A DNA stretch of 64,000 nt from Citrus sinensis (lineage: Eukaryota > Streptophyta > Magnoliopsida > Sapindales > Rutaceae), in assembly GCF_022201045.2 (NCBI RefSeq), contig NC_068557.1, positions 30,419,501 to 30,483,500 of the forward strand. The letters run 5' to 3'. Below, piece by piece: positions 35,900 to 47,007 of this stretch. A program made the translations under genes and the position numbers. The notes beneath the pieces were generated by a model that made no database searches, was not told the origin of the DNA, and saw only the letters and a program-made list of their open reading frames with translations. Within the stretch, counting starts at the first letter, position 1, and each line of letters starts with the position of its first letter.

Positions 35900-36801
35900 G
35901 AGCGAGACTATTGGCAGCCTTTCAAATACCTTTCAAAATCTCTTTAATTATTTTACAGTTTTAATCTTTATTAAAATTATATAATAGAATAATTCCTAAT
36001 TAAAGTCTCACTATAATTTTTTTCTCTTAAAAATTCTTTATACACTAAGGAAGGCAAAGGCAAGCAACAAATTAACCTTGAAACTATTGAAATTCAGACT
36101 AAAATGAAGAACAACTCTTTGAAACTTATATACTACTCAAATTTTATGCCCAAATAAAATATATAATAAATCAAACATTTAACGGATCAAAAATTTTACA
36201 AATTATAACAATTATATAATAAAACCAAGCATGACTATCCATAATAATGAATATCAAAGAATTCGCACAAAGCTTATTGAAAGCCTAAAACATTTAGCAA
36301 CTAAGCAAACCCAATTCCAGAAATATTCCAACAACCCATTATAATAAAATTCAAAATCAAAATAGGGACCCAACAATTAAAAATTAATTTTAATAGCTAG
36401 AACCTAATAACTGAAATAAACTTACACCATAATTTATATTTTGATTAAGAGACAAAATGAATTGTGCCTTAAATTGAAATCCAACATTTTAGAAATTAAA
36501 AGGGTATTTGTTTCCTCTAATTTTTGGGTAAGGAATTTATTATTGGTGACTGGAATGGAGAAAAGAAAACTCGTTGTTTATTTTTCTGAATGGAAGAAAC
36601 CCTATTGTTGAAATGGGGTTTAATAACAAAAATAAATAACAATTAGAGAATGTGGTTTACACTAATAAGTTTTAAGTAAGGGTATTTTTATCATTGATGG
36701 AGGTGTTAAAGGAATTTTATAATTTTTTTAAATATGTTAACGAGGTTAATAAAGAAAATTGGTGTTAAGAGGTGTTTAGAGGGGTGCCAATAGTCTCACT
36801 C
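35900..36801. mobile_element. MULE-type non-autonomous element (902 bp)
   Basis: Terminal inverted repeats GAGCGAGACTATTGGCA (left) and GAGTGAGACTATTGGCA (complement of the right end) differ at one base of 17. Flanks are a 9-bp direct repeat with one mismatch, TTTGCATTC (35891-35899) and TTTGCATTT (36802-36810). The GAG-type start and 9-bp duplication fit Mutator-like elements. There is no transposase frame. Confidence 0.85.
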
Positions 36802-36810
36802 TTTGCATTT

Positions 36811-37808
36811 AGTGTGCGTTTAGTCTAGTTTATCTAATGGTTAAAAATAATTATTTATTTTTATAAGATATTTTAAAAAAAATTTATGTTGTTTAGTTAT
36901 AATTTGAGTAGAGCAAACAAAATTTTAAATTTTTTTGTTTTTGAAAGTAGAGGCTATAGAGTTTTTTTTTTTTTAAAAAAAAAAAGAGTTAAATTCTCTA
37001 AAATACTATTTATTTATTTTACAATTTTATTTAATTTTTTATAATGTAACTTTAAAAACCTTATATGTTATGTTAATTTTTTATTTTTTAATAAAAGTTC
37101 TCATTGAAAATCAAGCAATAAAAATATTTGTGGTAAAGACTATGCTTAAGTAAGCTTTATTTATTTTGTTTAATACAACTTAAGTAAGCTTTATTTGAAA
37201 AATTATATTGAATACAATCTTATTAAGCTTTGGTTATAATTGTAAATGAGCAAATTTTAATATAAAGAAGGGACCAGCAATGACTTGACATGACAAGAAC
37301 TTCATAATTTATAATAATTATTGTCACTTTTAATTAATTTATTTTTTCTGTATATCACATCTAATTTTCATTGGCTAGAATAAATGAAAAATACTGTTAT
37401 TCAATTTATGAATATAATTGAGAAAAAAAATTGACGACAAAAAGTAGAGAAAACGTGATAAAATTGTTTGTCACTTGTGGTTACTTTCTAATTTTAGTTA
37501 ATATATGATAAATGATCAAATAATAACATACAAAATTTCATAATGATCAATTATTGTTTGGGATCCAACTATGAATAATAGAATCACGTTCCAAGTACGA
37601 ATAATTGAAAGGGTATTTTTTATTTTTTAGGGACTTCCTTGAAGTTTGGTATATTAACAATCTAATAAAAAGTATTCACGTAATTATAGGGACCCTTAAC
37701 ATTAATATAAAAATACATATGGCGTTTGTATAAAATGACAAATATGTAAATGTTGATTTAAAACTTAAACAAAATCAAAATTCAAATAAAACATGCTTCT
37801 TCGATGTC
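36811..37808. other. AT-rich intergenic DNA, no gene seen
   Basis: A long A/T-rich spacer with homopolymer runs (for example T/A runs at 36962-36983). No coding frame or element ends could be supported. Confidence 0.5.
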
Positions 37809-37824
37809 TGTGAAATGGGGACTT

Positions 37825-38136
37825 TTTTTTTTTTTTGATTACACGAGACTATTACTCAGATTACAACTCATATACATGAGACTATAACTGATATTTACAA
37901 ATCAAACTAGTACTGGGACCAACTTACATAATTGCTAATGGAGCTCTGCCCAGATTTTGACCCTCACAAATATTCGAGGGATGTCTACTCCTCACTCATG
38001 GGTAAGGAAGAAGACTACCTTCACTCAAATTAATTGAGGAAGAAAATACCCCCACAATACTTTTGTGGGGGTTCGAACTGCTGCCCTCCAAGTTGGAGGG
38101 CAGCAGCCCCGGCCACTCGGGCTGAGCCGAGTGGTT
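37825..38136 (-). mobile_element. tRNA-derived SINE with target-site duplication
   Basis: Flanked by an exact 16-bp direct repeat TGTGAAATGGGGACTT (37809-37824 and 38137-38152). A T-run at the left is the A-tail of a minus-strand insertion. The 5' head (right end) has GGCTCAGCCCGAGTGG (A-box area), then a perfect hairpin with 14-nt arms CTGCTGCCCTCCAA and one loop base, then AGTTCGAACCC (B box). Body about 312 bp. It defines the family to which the elements at 4996-5695, 16560-17245 and 27917-28180 belong. Confidence 0.85.
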
Positions 38137-38152
38137 TGTGAAATGGGGACTT

Positions 38153-39745
38153 GAACACACTATTACTCACTCGGCCACAGTCATCATCCAGCAAACAAAA
38201 GAAAATGAGTTTTTTTCACAAAGTGTACTCCTCTTTGTAAACTCAGCTTACACTTGAACAAAACCCACTGTCATTTTCATCCTTGAAGAAGAAGCGTTTG
38301 CAACTCATAAATAATTTCTGAAATCATTGATTTATGTTCATCCACTGTACAAGATGACATCATGCGATAGTCCAAAACTTTCCACGAAGCAAGTATTGCC
38401 AGCGTCTAGCATCTGCCATGACTGGAATTAGATCTCAAAAGAGGTCAGTTTTTTAAAACACAGCTTGCATGCTTGAATCAGTGGCTTACAAGATATTGTT
38501 GTTATTTTATTGATTAAAAATAGCAACAGATCTGTTTTAATTAATGAATATGTTGCTGGATGTTGTTTCTCTTTCGGGTTGTCAGTGTTAAGTTGAAAAA
38601 AAAAATTGCTGGGTAATGACTAATAAGAACTATTGCCTAATGATTTAAGAGCTTTGTAAGTATTAGATGTAGTTCATCAAAGATGGGTTTCGGTTTGCTT
38701 AATTATAATGTGATGATCTTTCAAAGAAGGTAATCACATGTATTTGCTAAATAATATGGACTGTAATCACATGTAAGTTAGGTATATTGTTTTACATACA
38801 ATTTTTCCTCCCATGTGAGATGTTCTCTGTATTTTTGTCCAAGGGTTCTATTTGTTATGCAAACTAGAAAATGATGGATGTAGTAGGACTATGAACTTGG
38901 CATGTTATGAACTCTGAAAATTACCCTTTTTCCAAATTCAAAAAGTATTGACTTGTCATTTACCCTGTTTGATTCTAAGTTTCAAACAAGTGTGCCTCAA
39001 TCTTAAGTTTAATTAGATGTCTGTATATAAGAGATAATTGTTTGTTGTATTTCTTATTTCAAATTAAGCTTCAATCTATCTGCATGCAACATTTCAGAAG
39101 AAGAATAAGCAGCTACAGCAAGTCCATTAATTTAGGTGTTTCGAGTTTGACCAAGAGATGCTCTAGATTTAGGTTTGATGCACCAACAAAATTCAAATAT
39201 ATCAATTATAGAGCAAGACTTTCGGGACCTGAAACCCAATTGAATATTTTCTTGATTTGCGTTTAAAATATAGATGGAGTAAAGATCGATATCAGAAGGT
39301 TTTTTATGGTTGGTGCCAACACCTGTACTATCAAGTTTACAATGTGAAAATCATTCCTTTTGATAGAAATGGCTCTTGTGGCATGTATTAGTCATGAACT
39401 ATTTAGTAATTAAAAAAATCACAACAATAATATGCATGTAGGATGCAGGCAGTAGTGCCCAACATATTATTTCAATTTTTTATTATTATTATGCAATGTC
39501 AATTTTTTATTATTAAGCAAATTCAAAATTTTTTTATCCAATGGAGATTTGTATCATCCAAAGTAATTTGTGATTTGACAGGAATTATATTACCCATCAG
39601 TTCATCATGTAAATAAAGAAATATTTTGGTAAGAAGGGTATTTGTGAATTTTCTAACAGTCAATTTAACGGAATACTAACGTCAGGAGATGTTTTTGTAA
39701 TTACGTAAATACTTTTTATCAAACTATCAATACACTAATCCTCAG
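38153..39745. other. Intergenic, no gene seen
   Basis: Only short unrecognised frames occur here. No homology or element boundary was recognised. Confidence 0.45.
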
Positions 39746-39983
39746 GAAAGGTCCTTAAAAATTACCCATAATTGAAATATGGGACTCAACTACCTTACAA
39801 CAGTTGCAAGGTACCACTTGATTTTATTGTTTTGTGGTTTCAATTATTGGTCACTGGATTCAATGAAAGGTCCTTAAAAATTACCCATAATTGAAATATG
39901 GGACTCAACTACCTTACAACAGTTGCAAGGTACCACTTGATTTTATTGTTTTGTGGTTTCAATTATTGGTCACTGGATTCAAT
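39746..39983. repeat. 119-bp perfect or near-perfect tandem duplication
   Basis: Two copies of a 119-bp unit begin at GAAAGGTCCTTAAAAATTAC (39746 and 39865), with a third partial start GAAAAGG at 39984. The unit includes the left target duplication and left terminal repeat of the adjacent MULE-like element, so the end of that element is present twice. Confidence 0.9.
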
Positions 39984-41277
39984 GAAAAGGTAGATTTAAG
40001 GGTAGAGATCTATTTATTTGAATATTAACATTATGCTTCTTGTTATTTCTCAAAAACGCAAAAGAGCTACAGAATTAAAACTTTTAGCACATACGTCCAA
40101 ATTGTTTAAAATTTTATGTTGTTTAATTAGTAGCGAGTCTTAAAAAATAAATTTTAAATAAAATATTATATATTTTATTAAAAATTAATTTTTAATATCA
40201 TTTATTTATTAAAAAATATTAATTAAATATTATTTATTCTCATTTTATTTAATATTATTTATTTACAGGCTTATTGTTGTATTTAATCTTTCAAAAAATT
40301 AAAAAAATTTAAATAAAATAAAATAATCAGTAGCGAGCATTAAAAAATAAATATAATTTTTAATATTAATTATTTTTATTGTATTTACTACTATTTATAG
40401 TATTTGTTTTTGTTTTATTTAATGTTATTTAGTTATAGACTTATTATTATATTCATTCTTTAAAAAACTAAATAATATTAAATAAAATAAATAATCAGTT
40501 GTGAGTCTTAAAAAATATAATTTTTAATTAATATTTTTTATTTTATTCAAAAGGATAAAATTTTAATATTATTTATTAGATTTTATTTAACGTTATATAG
40601 TCATAGACTTATTATTATATTTATTATTCCATGAAACTAAATAATTTTTAATAAAATGAAATAATTAGTAATGAGTCTCAAAAAATTAATATTATTTTTA
40701 ATAATTTTTATTTTATTTTATTTAGTCATAGCTTATTATTATATTTTTTTCAAAATTAAATAATATTAAATAAAATAGAATAAGCAATTGTGAGTCCTAA
40801 AAAATAAATATTATTTATTTTATTTAAAAGAATAAAATTTTAATATTATTTATTTTATTTAAAAGAATAAAATTTTAATATTATTTATTTTATTTAAAAG
40901 AATAAAATTTTAATATTATTAATTTTATTTAAAAGAATAAATTTTTAATTTTTTATTTTATTAAAAATTGTATTTAATATTATCTAATCATAGGATTATT
41001 GTTATATTTATTCTATTAGAAAGTTAAATGATATTAAATGAAATAAAATTGCATTTTAGCAAATCACCAGCCAAAGCACATAAACTTATAAATAAATTAT
41101 AAATAAATAATAAATAATATTAAATAAAATAAAATTATATTTTAAAAAATCACTTGCCAAAATACATAATGTTATAAATAAACTGTAAATAAAAAGAAAG
41201 GTAAGGGGTTAATGAAATTGACATCATAAAAGACAAAATGGGTGGTACCTTGCAACTGTTGCAAGGTAGCTGGGACC
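39782..41277. mobile_element. MULE-like element with 36-bp palindromic inverted ends
   Basis: The left end GGACTCAACTACCTTACAAC continues through CAGTTGCAAGGTACCAC. It matches the complement of the right end at 32 of 36 positions. The flanks are an exact 9-bp repeat TGAAATATG (39773-39781 and 41278-41286). Each terminal repeat is itself nearly palindromic. The interior is A/T-rich with no transposase. It has an old tandem array in which TAGTAGCGAGTCTTAAAAAA-like blocks recur at about 40130, 40330, 40497, 40668 and 40788, and a 38-bp unit repeated four times at about 40810-40960. It belongs to the same family as 14409-15708. Confidence 0.88.
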
Positions 41278-41286
41278 TGAAATATG

Positions 41287-42306
41287 GGGGAATTATATGT
41301 CAAAATTTTAAATGCTCTTTTTTTTTTTTCAGTTTTCAAAATGAGAGGAACTAGTAACTACAGTGAAATAAAAAAAATGGGAGTACGGAGTAGGGACACT
41401 TTAACGGACCTGTCTATGGTACAGATTCTGTAACAAACATCTCCCGTCATCCCACCATCCGATTTTCTATTGTTTAGTTTCTCACTCCATATCCAACCAC
41501 ATCCAACGGCTGATGCTGCAGTCTGTACCTTACAGATTCTGTAAGCTAGTCGAGTCCCACTTTAACTGGTTAGACCCCATTTATGAATTATTACAAATTA
41601 TGTAAGAAGTATAAATCCTAAATTAAATATATTTGTTATCCTAAATTAAATACATACTTGTTATAAATCCTAAATTACAGACATTTCTTTCACTTTTTTT
41701 TTTAACCAGGCGTGAGCAACTAAGAAGATTAAATTAATAAGTAAAAAACTGTTTTTATTTTTATTTTTTCCATAGAAGTGATTGTTTTGTAAGAGAAAAT
41801 TTTTATATCGGGGGTAAATGAGAAAGAAAATAGAAAGCTTGGGATCTGATGAAGAATGATTTTATTTGAGGTTAAATTTGTCGTTAAAAAGCTGTTATAA
41901 GTAAAGAAAATAGTAATAATAGACATTTTAATTTTTTTATTTAAAATTTTATTCTAAATAATATGTTAAATAGTTGATTATTTTTTTATAAGATGTAAGT
42001 AAATTAATCATATTATCTCGTTAATTAATTAATGAATATCACATTATTTGAGATAATTTTTTAAGATAAAATGTATAAAAAACTGAAATGTGTATAAACG
42101 ATTTAAAATGTATATTATTATTTTTATCAAAATTAAAGATCCAGATATTATTACTTGGCCCGGTGATGGACCTACGGGCAATAACATACGTATAGAAAAC
42201 TGAAAATACAGTAATATTCAATATTTCATATTGATATCTAATTCCTTGGACTTTCAAAAACCTCCAAAAACCCTAACTCTTCCCCCTCCATCACCACCAG
42301 AATCAG
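41287..42306. other. Intergenic and upstream region of the next gene
   Basis: Contains two copies of ACAGATTCTGTAA (about 41422 and 41531) around a moderately GC-rich patch, then AT-rich DNA. The last 120 bases are the probable promoter and leader of the gene starting at 42307. No separate gene seen. Confidence 0.4.
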
Positions 42307-45300
42307 ATGGCACACATTCACGTTCACACTCTCTTTTCTCCCACCTTTTGCATCCCCAGATCACCCCTCACAAGTTCAAGAAATCACTTCGCTGCCCTTT
42401 CCTGCACTTCTCCTAAAACGACAGCGTCTCTGTCCTCAGAACAGGACGTTTTGCAAGCCGTGGTGGAGTCCGATGGAAAGACACTTCCATGTGTCAGAAC
42501 CTACGAGAACGACTTGGTTCGGCTCAGCCTCTTCGGAGCCGTCGGCTTCGACCAGGCTCTGACCGCCGCTGCTGCGGATGGAGGTCAAGCCGCTAACGAA
42601 CATGTTGTTTCTGGCATTCCCGCGATGGTCGTTGAAACCGTTTTCCCGGGTCCCTCAGGAGAGCGAGCCACTATCTCCACCCGATTGGTCAGTTTTTTTA
42701 AAAAAAATTATTATTTTGAAGGCATTCTGTTTTAATTTAAAAATAACACATTAGGGTATAATTGATGAGAGTAAATAAACTAATGTCGATGTTAAAGAGC
42801 TCATGCGATTAACAAGAATTTTGTGTTTAGATGTTAAGATTGAGAGTTCTAAATTGGAATGTTGTTTGTAGTTTTTGCCTGCTAGCAAAGTTAAAGAGAA
42901 AGCCTTTAAGCTCAGAAAATCTCTCAGTAAAGATGTTCTGAATGGCTCTTCATCTAGGAACATACTTGCCATGACATTCAGACAAGTAGTTATGCATCAA
43001 CTTTGGAGCTTTGAACTGGTTTTGTTCAGACCTGGAACAGAGAGAAATATGGAGGATCTTGGAAACCAAAGAGAGGTTAGACGTCTGCATCACTATGCTG
43101 TCGTCATGTAATATGTCTATCCTGCAGGTGCCATTTGATACTGATAGCTTCAGTTCTCTTATTCATTTGGTATCCGCAGGTTCCAGCTTCTTTCGCCCTC
43201 ACTTCTTCTGATGAACGTGTTATCTCTGTGCTTGCTGAGGTTGTTTGCCTGTCTGCACTTCAAAGTACCGAAAGTCATTTCCTGGATAATTCCTTGAGGA
43301 AGACTTCAAGTTATTTCTTCCGTTGGTTTCAGAAGCCCAAAAGGATTACATCAAAAGATTCTTCTGTTGTTGTATATAAACTGTTCGAAGATGAGATAGT
43401 TGAAAATGCCAAGACTTTGCTAGAAACTTTTAATTCGACGAAAGAAAGTATTAAACCTGTAAAAATGAGGTCAAAGCACCTTTGGTGGACACCATCAGCT
43501 CACTCTAAGCTGGAAAAGATTGGTGGCCGTGAGTTTAGTATTTGGACAAGTGAGAATGTTCCTGCTTACAGGCTCGAAATTGATGTTAGTCGATATAATG
43601 ATGTAAAGCTTGAAGGTTGGAGAAAATCTGCTGAGAATAGGTGGGAAATTCTTCTGACCCACTCCCAAATGGTATCTCACTCTCCTTTTTGTCTTCTGGC
43701 ATTTAGTGGTACCATGTTTCAGTGGGATTATAATTAGGAAGGTAATCTATGTGATGGTAAATCTCCCAAGCATCCTTCCTCTGCATGTCAACTAAAAAGT
43801 AGGGACATAGGAAAACTAGTCTTTTGCCATAGTTGGTGAGTGTGATAAACCCTTGTTTATTGATTTGCACTGATGAAGAGTGATTATCATGTATATTTAT
43901 TTTATGTGCCATTGAATTTAAGAAAATATATTCTCTATCCTTATTTTAGTTTTCTAAATTTTTAGGTTGGTTTGGCTGATATATTAGACATGTACTATGA
44001 AGATATTTTTTCACTGCCGAATAAACAGCTGTCATGCGGTGTAGTCACAAATTACACCAATTTGCCCAGTAAAAAGGTACTAAAATCTATACCAATTGTC
44101 TATTTTATTTTTTCTGTTGGTTTAATGCTAAGCCTGGATTTCATGTAACTCTTAACTTATGTACAACATTCTTGGCCCTGTGCATATATTTGGATGTAAT
44201 TTTGAAACATGAAAATAATTGGTTTACAAATGATATACACTCAAGTTAGGAGCATTTCATCGTGGGAAGATGAGGCTAATCTGATCATGATAACTTTTAG
44301 AAAATTTTGATATTAAATTTGAGTGGGAGGAACTAATGGAGTTGGTGCCATTTTAATAGTATTGTTAAGAGTAACGTACTTTTTGATTTACTCATGAAAA
44401 ATTTTATTATTTAATTATTTTCATGTTATGCTTTCCTGTAGTATTTACAATTATATGGGGAGGTTTGGGACTTGTGGTTTGTCAAGGATCTCATCGGGAA
44501 GAACTTGTTATAATCTTTTACTGTGGAGTTTGCATATGATAATGATTCTGTTTACTTGAGTTGGTTCATTCCAGACTTATTGCTTTGTTGTGTTCACAGA
44601 GGGACTCTTCCTTTTTGAAAATTCTATCTGTCACTCTTGCAAGTGGAATTTTTCTCGTCGCCATCAGTGCTCTCGGTCAACGCTCTTCACCTCATTTACA
44701 CAAGGGGGAAAAGTTTTCTGGAGAACTTAGGTCTCTGGCTTCATCTGAGATTTGGAACGCGTTACGTCAGCCTGTAGATGCTGTAAAGGTGTGCATGGAC
44801 AGAAAGCATTTTTAACTATCCAGTCCTTTAGTATTCTAATTTTTTCAAATAAATTGGCATCCTGTGACACAGATTATTGGTTCTCTTGCTCATATCCAGG
44901 CAACATTGAGGTTTATGCTTGTCGCAAAAAGTTCTTATTACTTCACTCGTTTGTTTCATGCTTTACTCTACTTTCTGGTTTCTTCATTTTTGAAAGAAAA
45001 ATTAAACTTGAACTTAATTTGGATAGCTGGAAGAAATGTGTGTCTCAATTATCAAAAGGATTAAGGACACTTTTGATTGGCCTGGTGACATAATGACTGA
45101 AATGAGTATTGGTGCTTGGATTGGGGAAATTCCCAATTACTTGAAATTATCTCATGAAGATGATTCCACTAGCGAGGGAAACTTGACTGCTGCTTTGGAG
45201 AAAATTGATCCAGACATCAAATCATCCATGCAGGATATTGCTAGTTATCAGGTACAAGTTTAGGCAACTTATATTTACTTTATTTCTCTATGTTTCTATC

Positions 45301-45933
45301 ATATTAAACACATATAAAAGTGATTTACTGCTTTAACTTAAACCAGGCCCTGATCCTTCTTGAACTAATGTTATCTATCTGCTGCTTAGATAATATTACA
45401 TTTAAGCTCCCATGATGTGCACTGGTGACATTCTCTTAAATCCATAATTGGCAGTTTTTGGGGGTGATCAAATGAAGTGTGGAAATGTGATAGTTTTTGG
45501 TTTGTTCAAGCTCCGATTGCATCAAGAACCCTATTGCAATCATATGTTTTGGTCATCATGTGTAACTATCTTATGTTTTGCCTGATTGCCATTTGGTTGG
45601 TATTAGGTGGTTCTGTCAACTGAGGGAAAAATAGTTGGGTTCCAACCAACAAGCCGAGTTGGTGTTAATCATTGGGCTGCCAGTCCCTTAGCAAAGGAAA
45701 TGTATGGTGGGAGAAAGCTTTCCCCTGGTAAGATTATTATTGGTTGTATTTTCTTTTGGTGTTTCTAGGTTACGATTTGCTGCTATTGACCACTGAACAT
45801 TCTTGGCTTGTTGCAAGCAGGTTTAATTGAACCTAGCCTCAAGATCCACCTTCCAAATGAGGTAGTTTTGATTGAGTTGTTGATGTCAGTAAACCCTGAT
45901 TCATGTTTTGCATTGGCAAGGCCAATTCAATGA
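42307..45933 (+). CDS. Unrecognised plant membrane protein, probably plastid-targeted (611 aa)
   Basis: I do not recognise the family. Eight exons with GT-AG introns keep one frame: 42307-42687, 42872-43075, 43180-43671, 43966-44076, 44600-44788, 45027-45251, 45607-45727 and 45821-45933. The first about 45 residues are rich in Ser, Thr, Pro and basic residues and poor in acids, like a chloroplast transit peptide. A single hydrophobic helix lies at about 401-421 (FLKILSVTLASGIFLVAISA). Before it is a mixed soluble region with a basic stretch (FRWFQKPKRITSK). After it comes an acidic region and a C-terminal part containing GKIVGFQPTSRVGVNHWAA. A chloroplast-membrane location is inferred from these features only. 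No enzyme motif was seen. Confidence 0.82.
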
Positions 45934-46309
45934 TAGTTACAATGGCAGCGCGGAAGACAAGGTTTGTGGGTCTTGATAGCAGAGTTCTGGTGCAAGTAAA
46001 TATGGGCGCCTGTTTTACATTAACTGTGCAGGTTCAATGTTCCTTTAAGAGACCGGTCAACAAGGCAAGAGGATGACATCCTTCAAGGGCAGTCTGACAC
46101 TGACAATTATAAATTTAGATTACTAAACTAGGAAATCTGACCGAAAATATTCATAGTGAATTTTCATGCCTGGTTAGTTTTTTTCTGTCTGCTTGCCCTG
46201 TAGCTGGATCCTGTGAACCATCAGGATTGGATGTGCTGAGTAATGGTAACATTCCTTTGTTACAAAGCTATCAAATTGATCGTCAAATTTTTCCCTGAAC
46301 CACAGAGTT

Positions 46310-46381
<72 letters not shown>

Positions 46382-47007
46382 CAGATACATGTTATTAAGA
46401 GAGTTTTTTTTTTTTGGGTGGGAATTGGTGGGAGGTTGATTTTGGATTGAAACTCGGTTATATTTATGAATAGATTAGCTAGAGGATGCAGAGTTGAGAG
46501 TACCATCCAATGTAGTAAAGGTTTTTTTGTTTTGTTTGTTTGTTTTTTTTTTTTTTTCCCCAACCGTAAATTCGGCTGGCAGATGGAAAGATTATAAAAG
46601 TGGTTGTCCACTCTAGGTAGATTTTTGCTACAGTCGTATATGGGCCTGGGCCCTTAGGAAATCGATCTGTTACAACGGAAAATTTGCCATTTCGAAGTGC
46701 AATTGAACTGAATGTTTCCTAAAATATCTAAAATGGAATAGAAGAAGATTATGCGACATGAAGTCTGGTTCAAGGATATGAAAATACAAGAATATTGTTG
46801 ACAAACGATAGTAGTTAAAACACTGGATTAACTTGCATTTTCTGTGCCTAGAGAGTTGGCAGTTCAAGAATTCACAAAACGAATCGATGCAACAACTGAT
46901 CTAACTTTTCTTGATAAATACACGAATTGATTATAAAACGAGAATCATAATATCTCTATTGAATTGGTAAACATCATCGCGCAAAACATTTTCTTTTCCA
47001 CATCAGA
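45934..47007. other. Intergenic: 3' UTR, TA microsatellite and UGT promoter
   Basis: Holds a (TA)n run (46313-46381), T-rich tracts, and at about 46932-46939 a TATAAAAC stretch about 70 bp before the UGT start, the best TATA-box candidate. No gene seen. Confidence 0.45.
46313..46381. repeat. (TA)n microsatellite, about 34 units
   Basis: An uninterrupted alternating TA run of about 68 bases; likely polymorphic and able to extrude cruciforms. Confidence 0.95.

Noticed and set aside
39042-39266. 74-codon plus-strand frame between transposon relics
   Set aside because: No domain, no splice partners and AT-rich context.
46312-46611. Minus-strand frame of 99 codons with Ile-Tyr repeats
   Set aside because: It is the translation of the (TA)n microsatellite and a T-rich tract.
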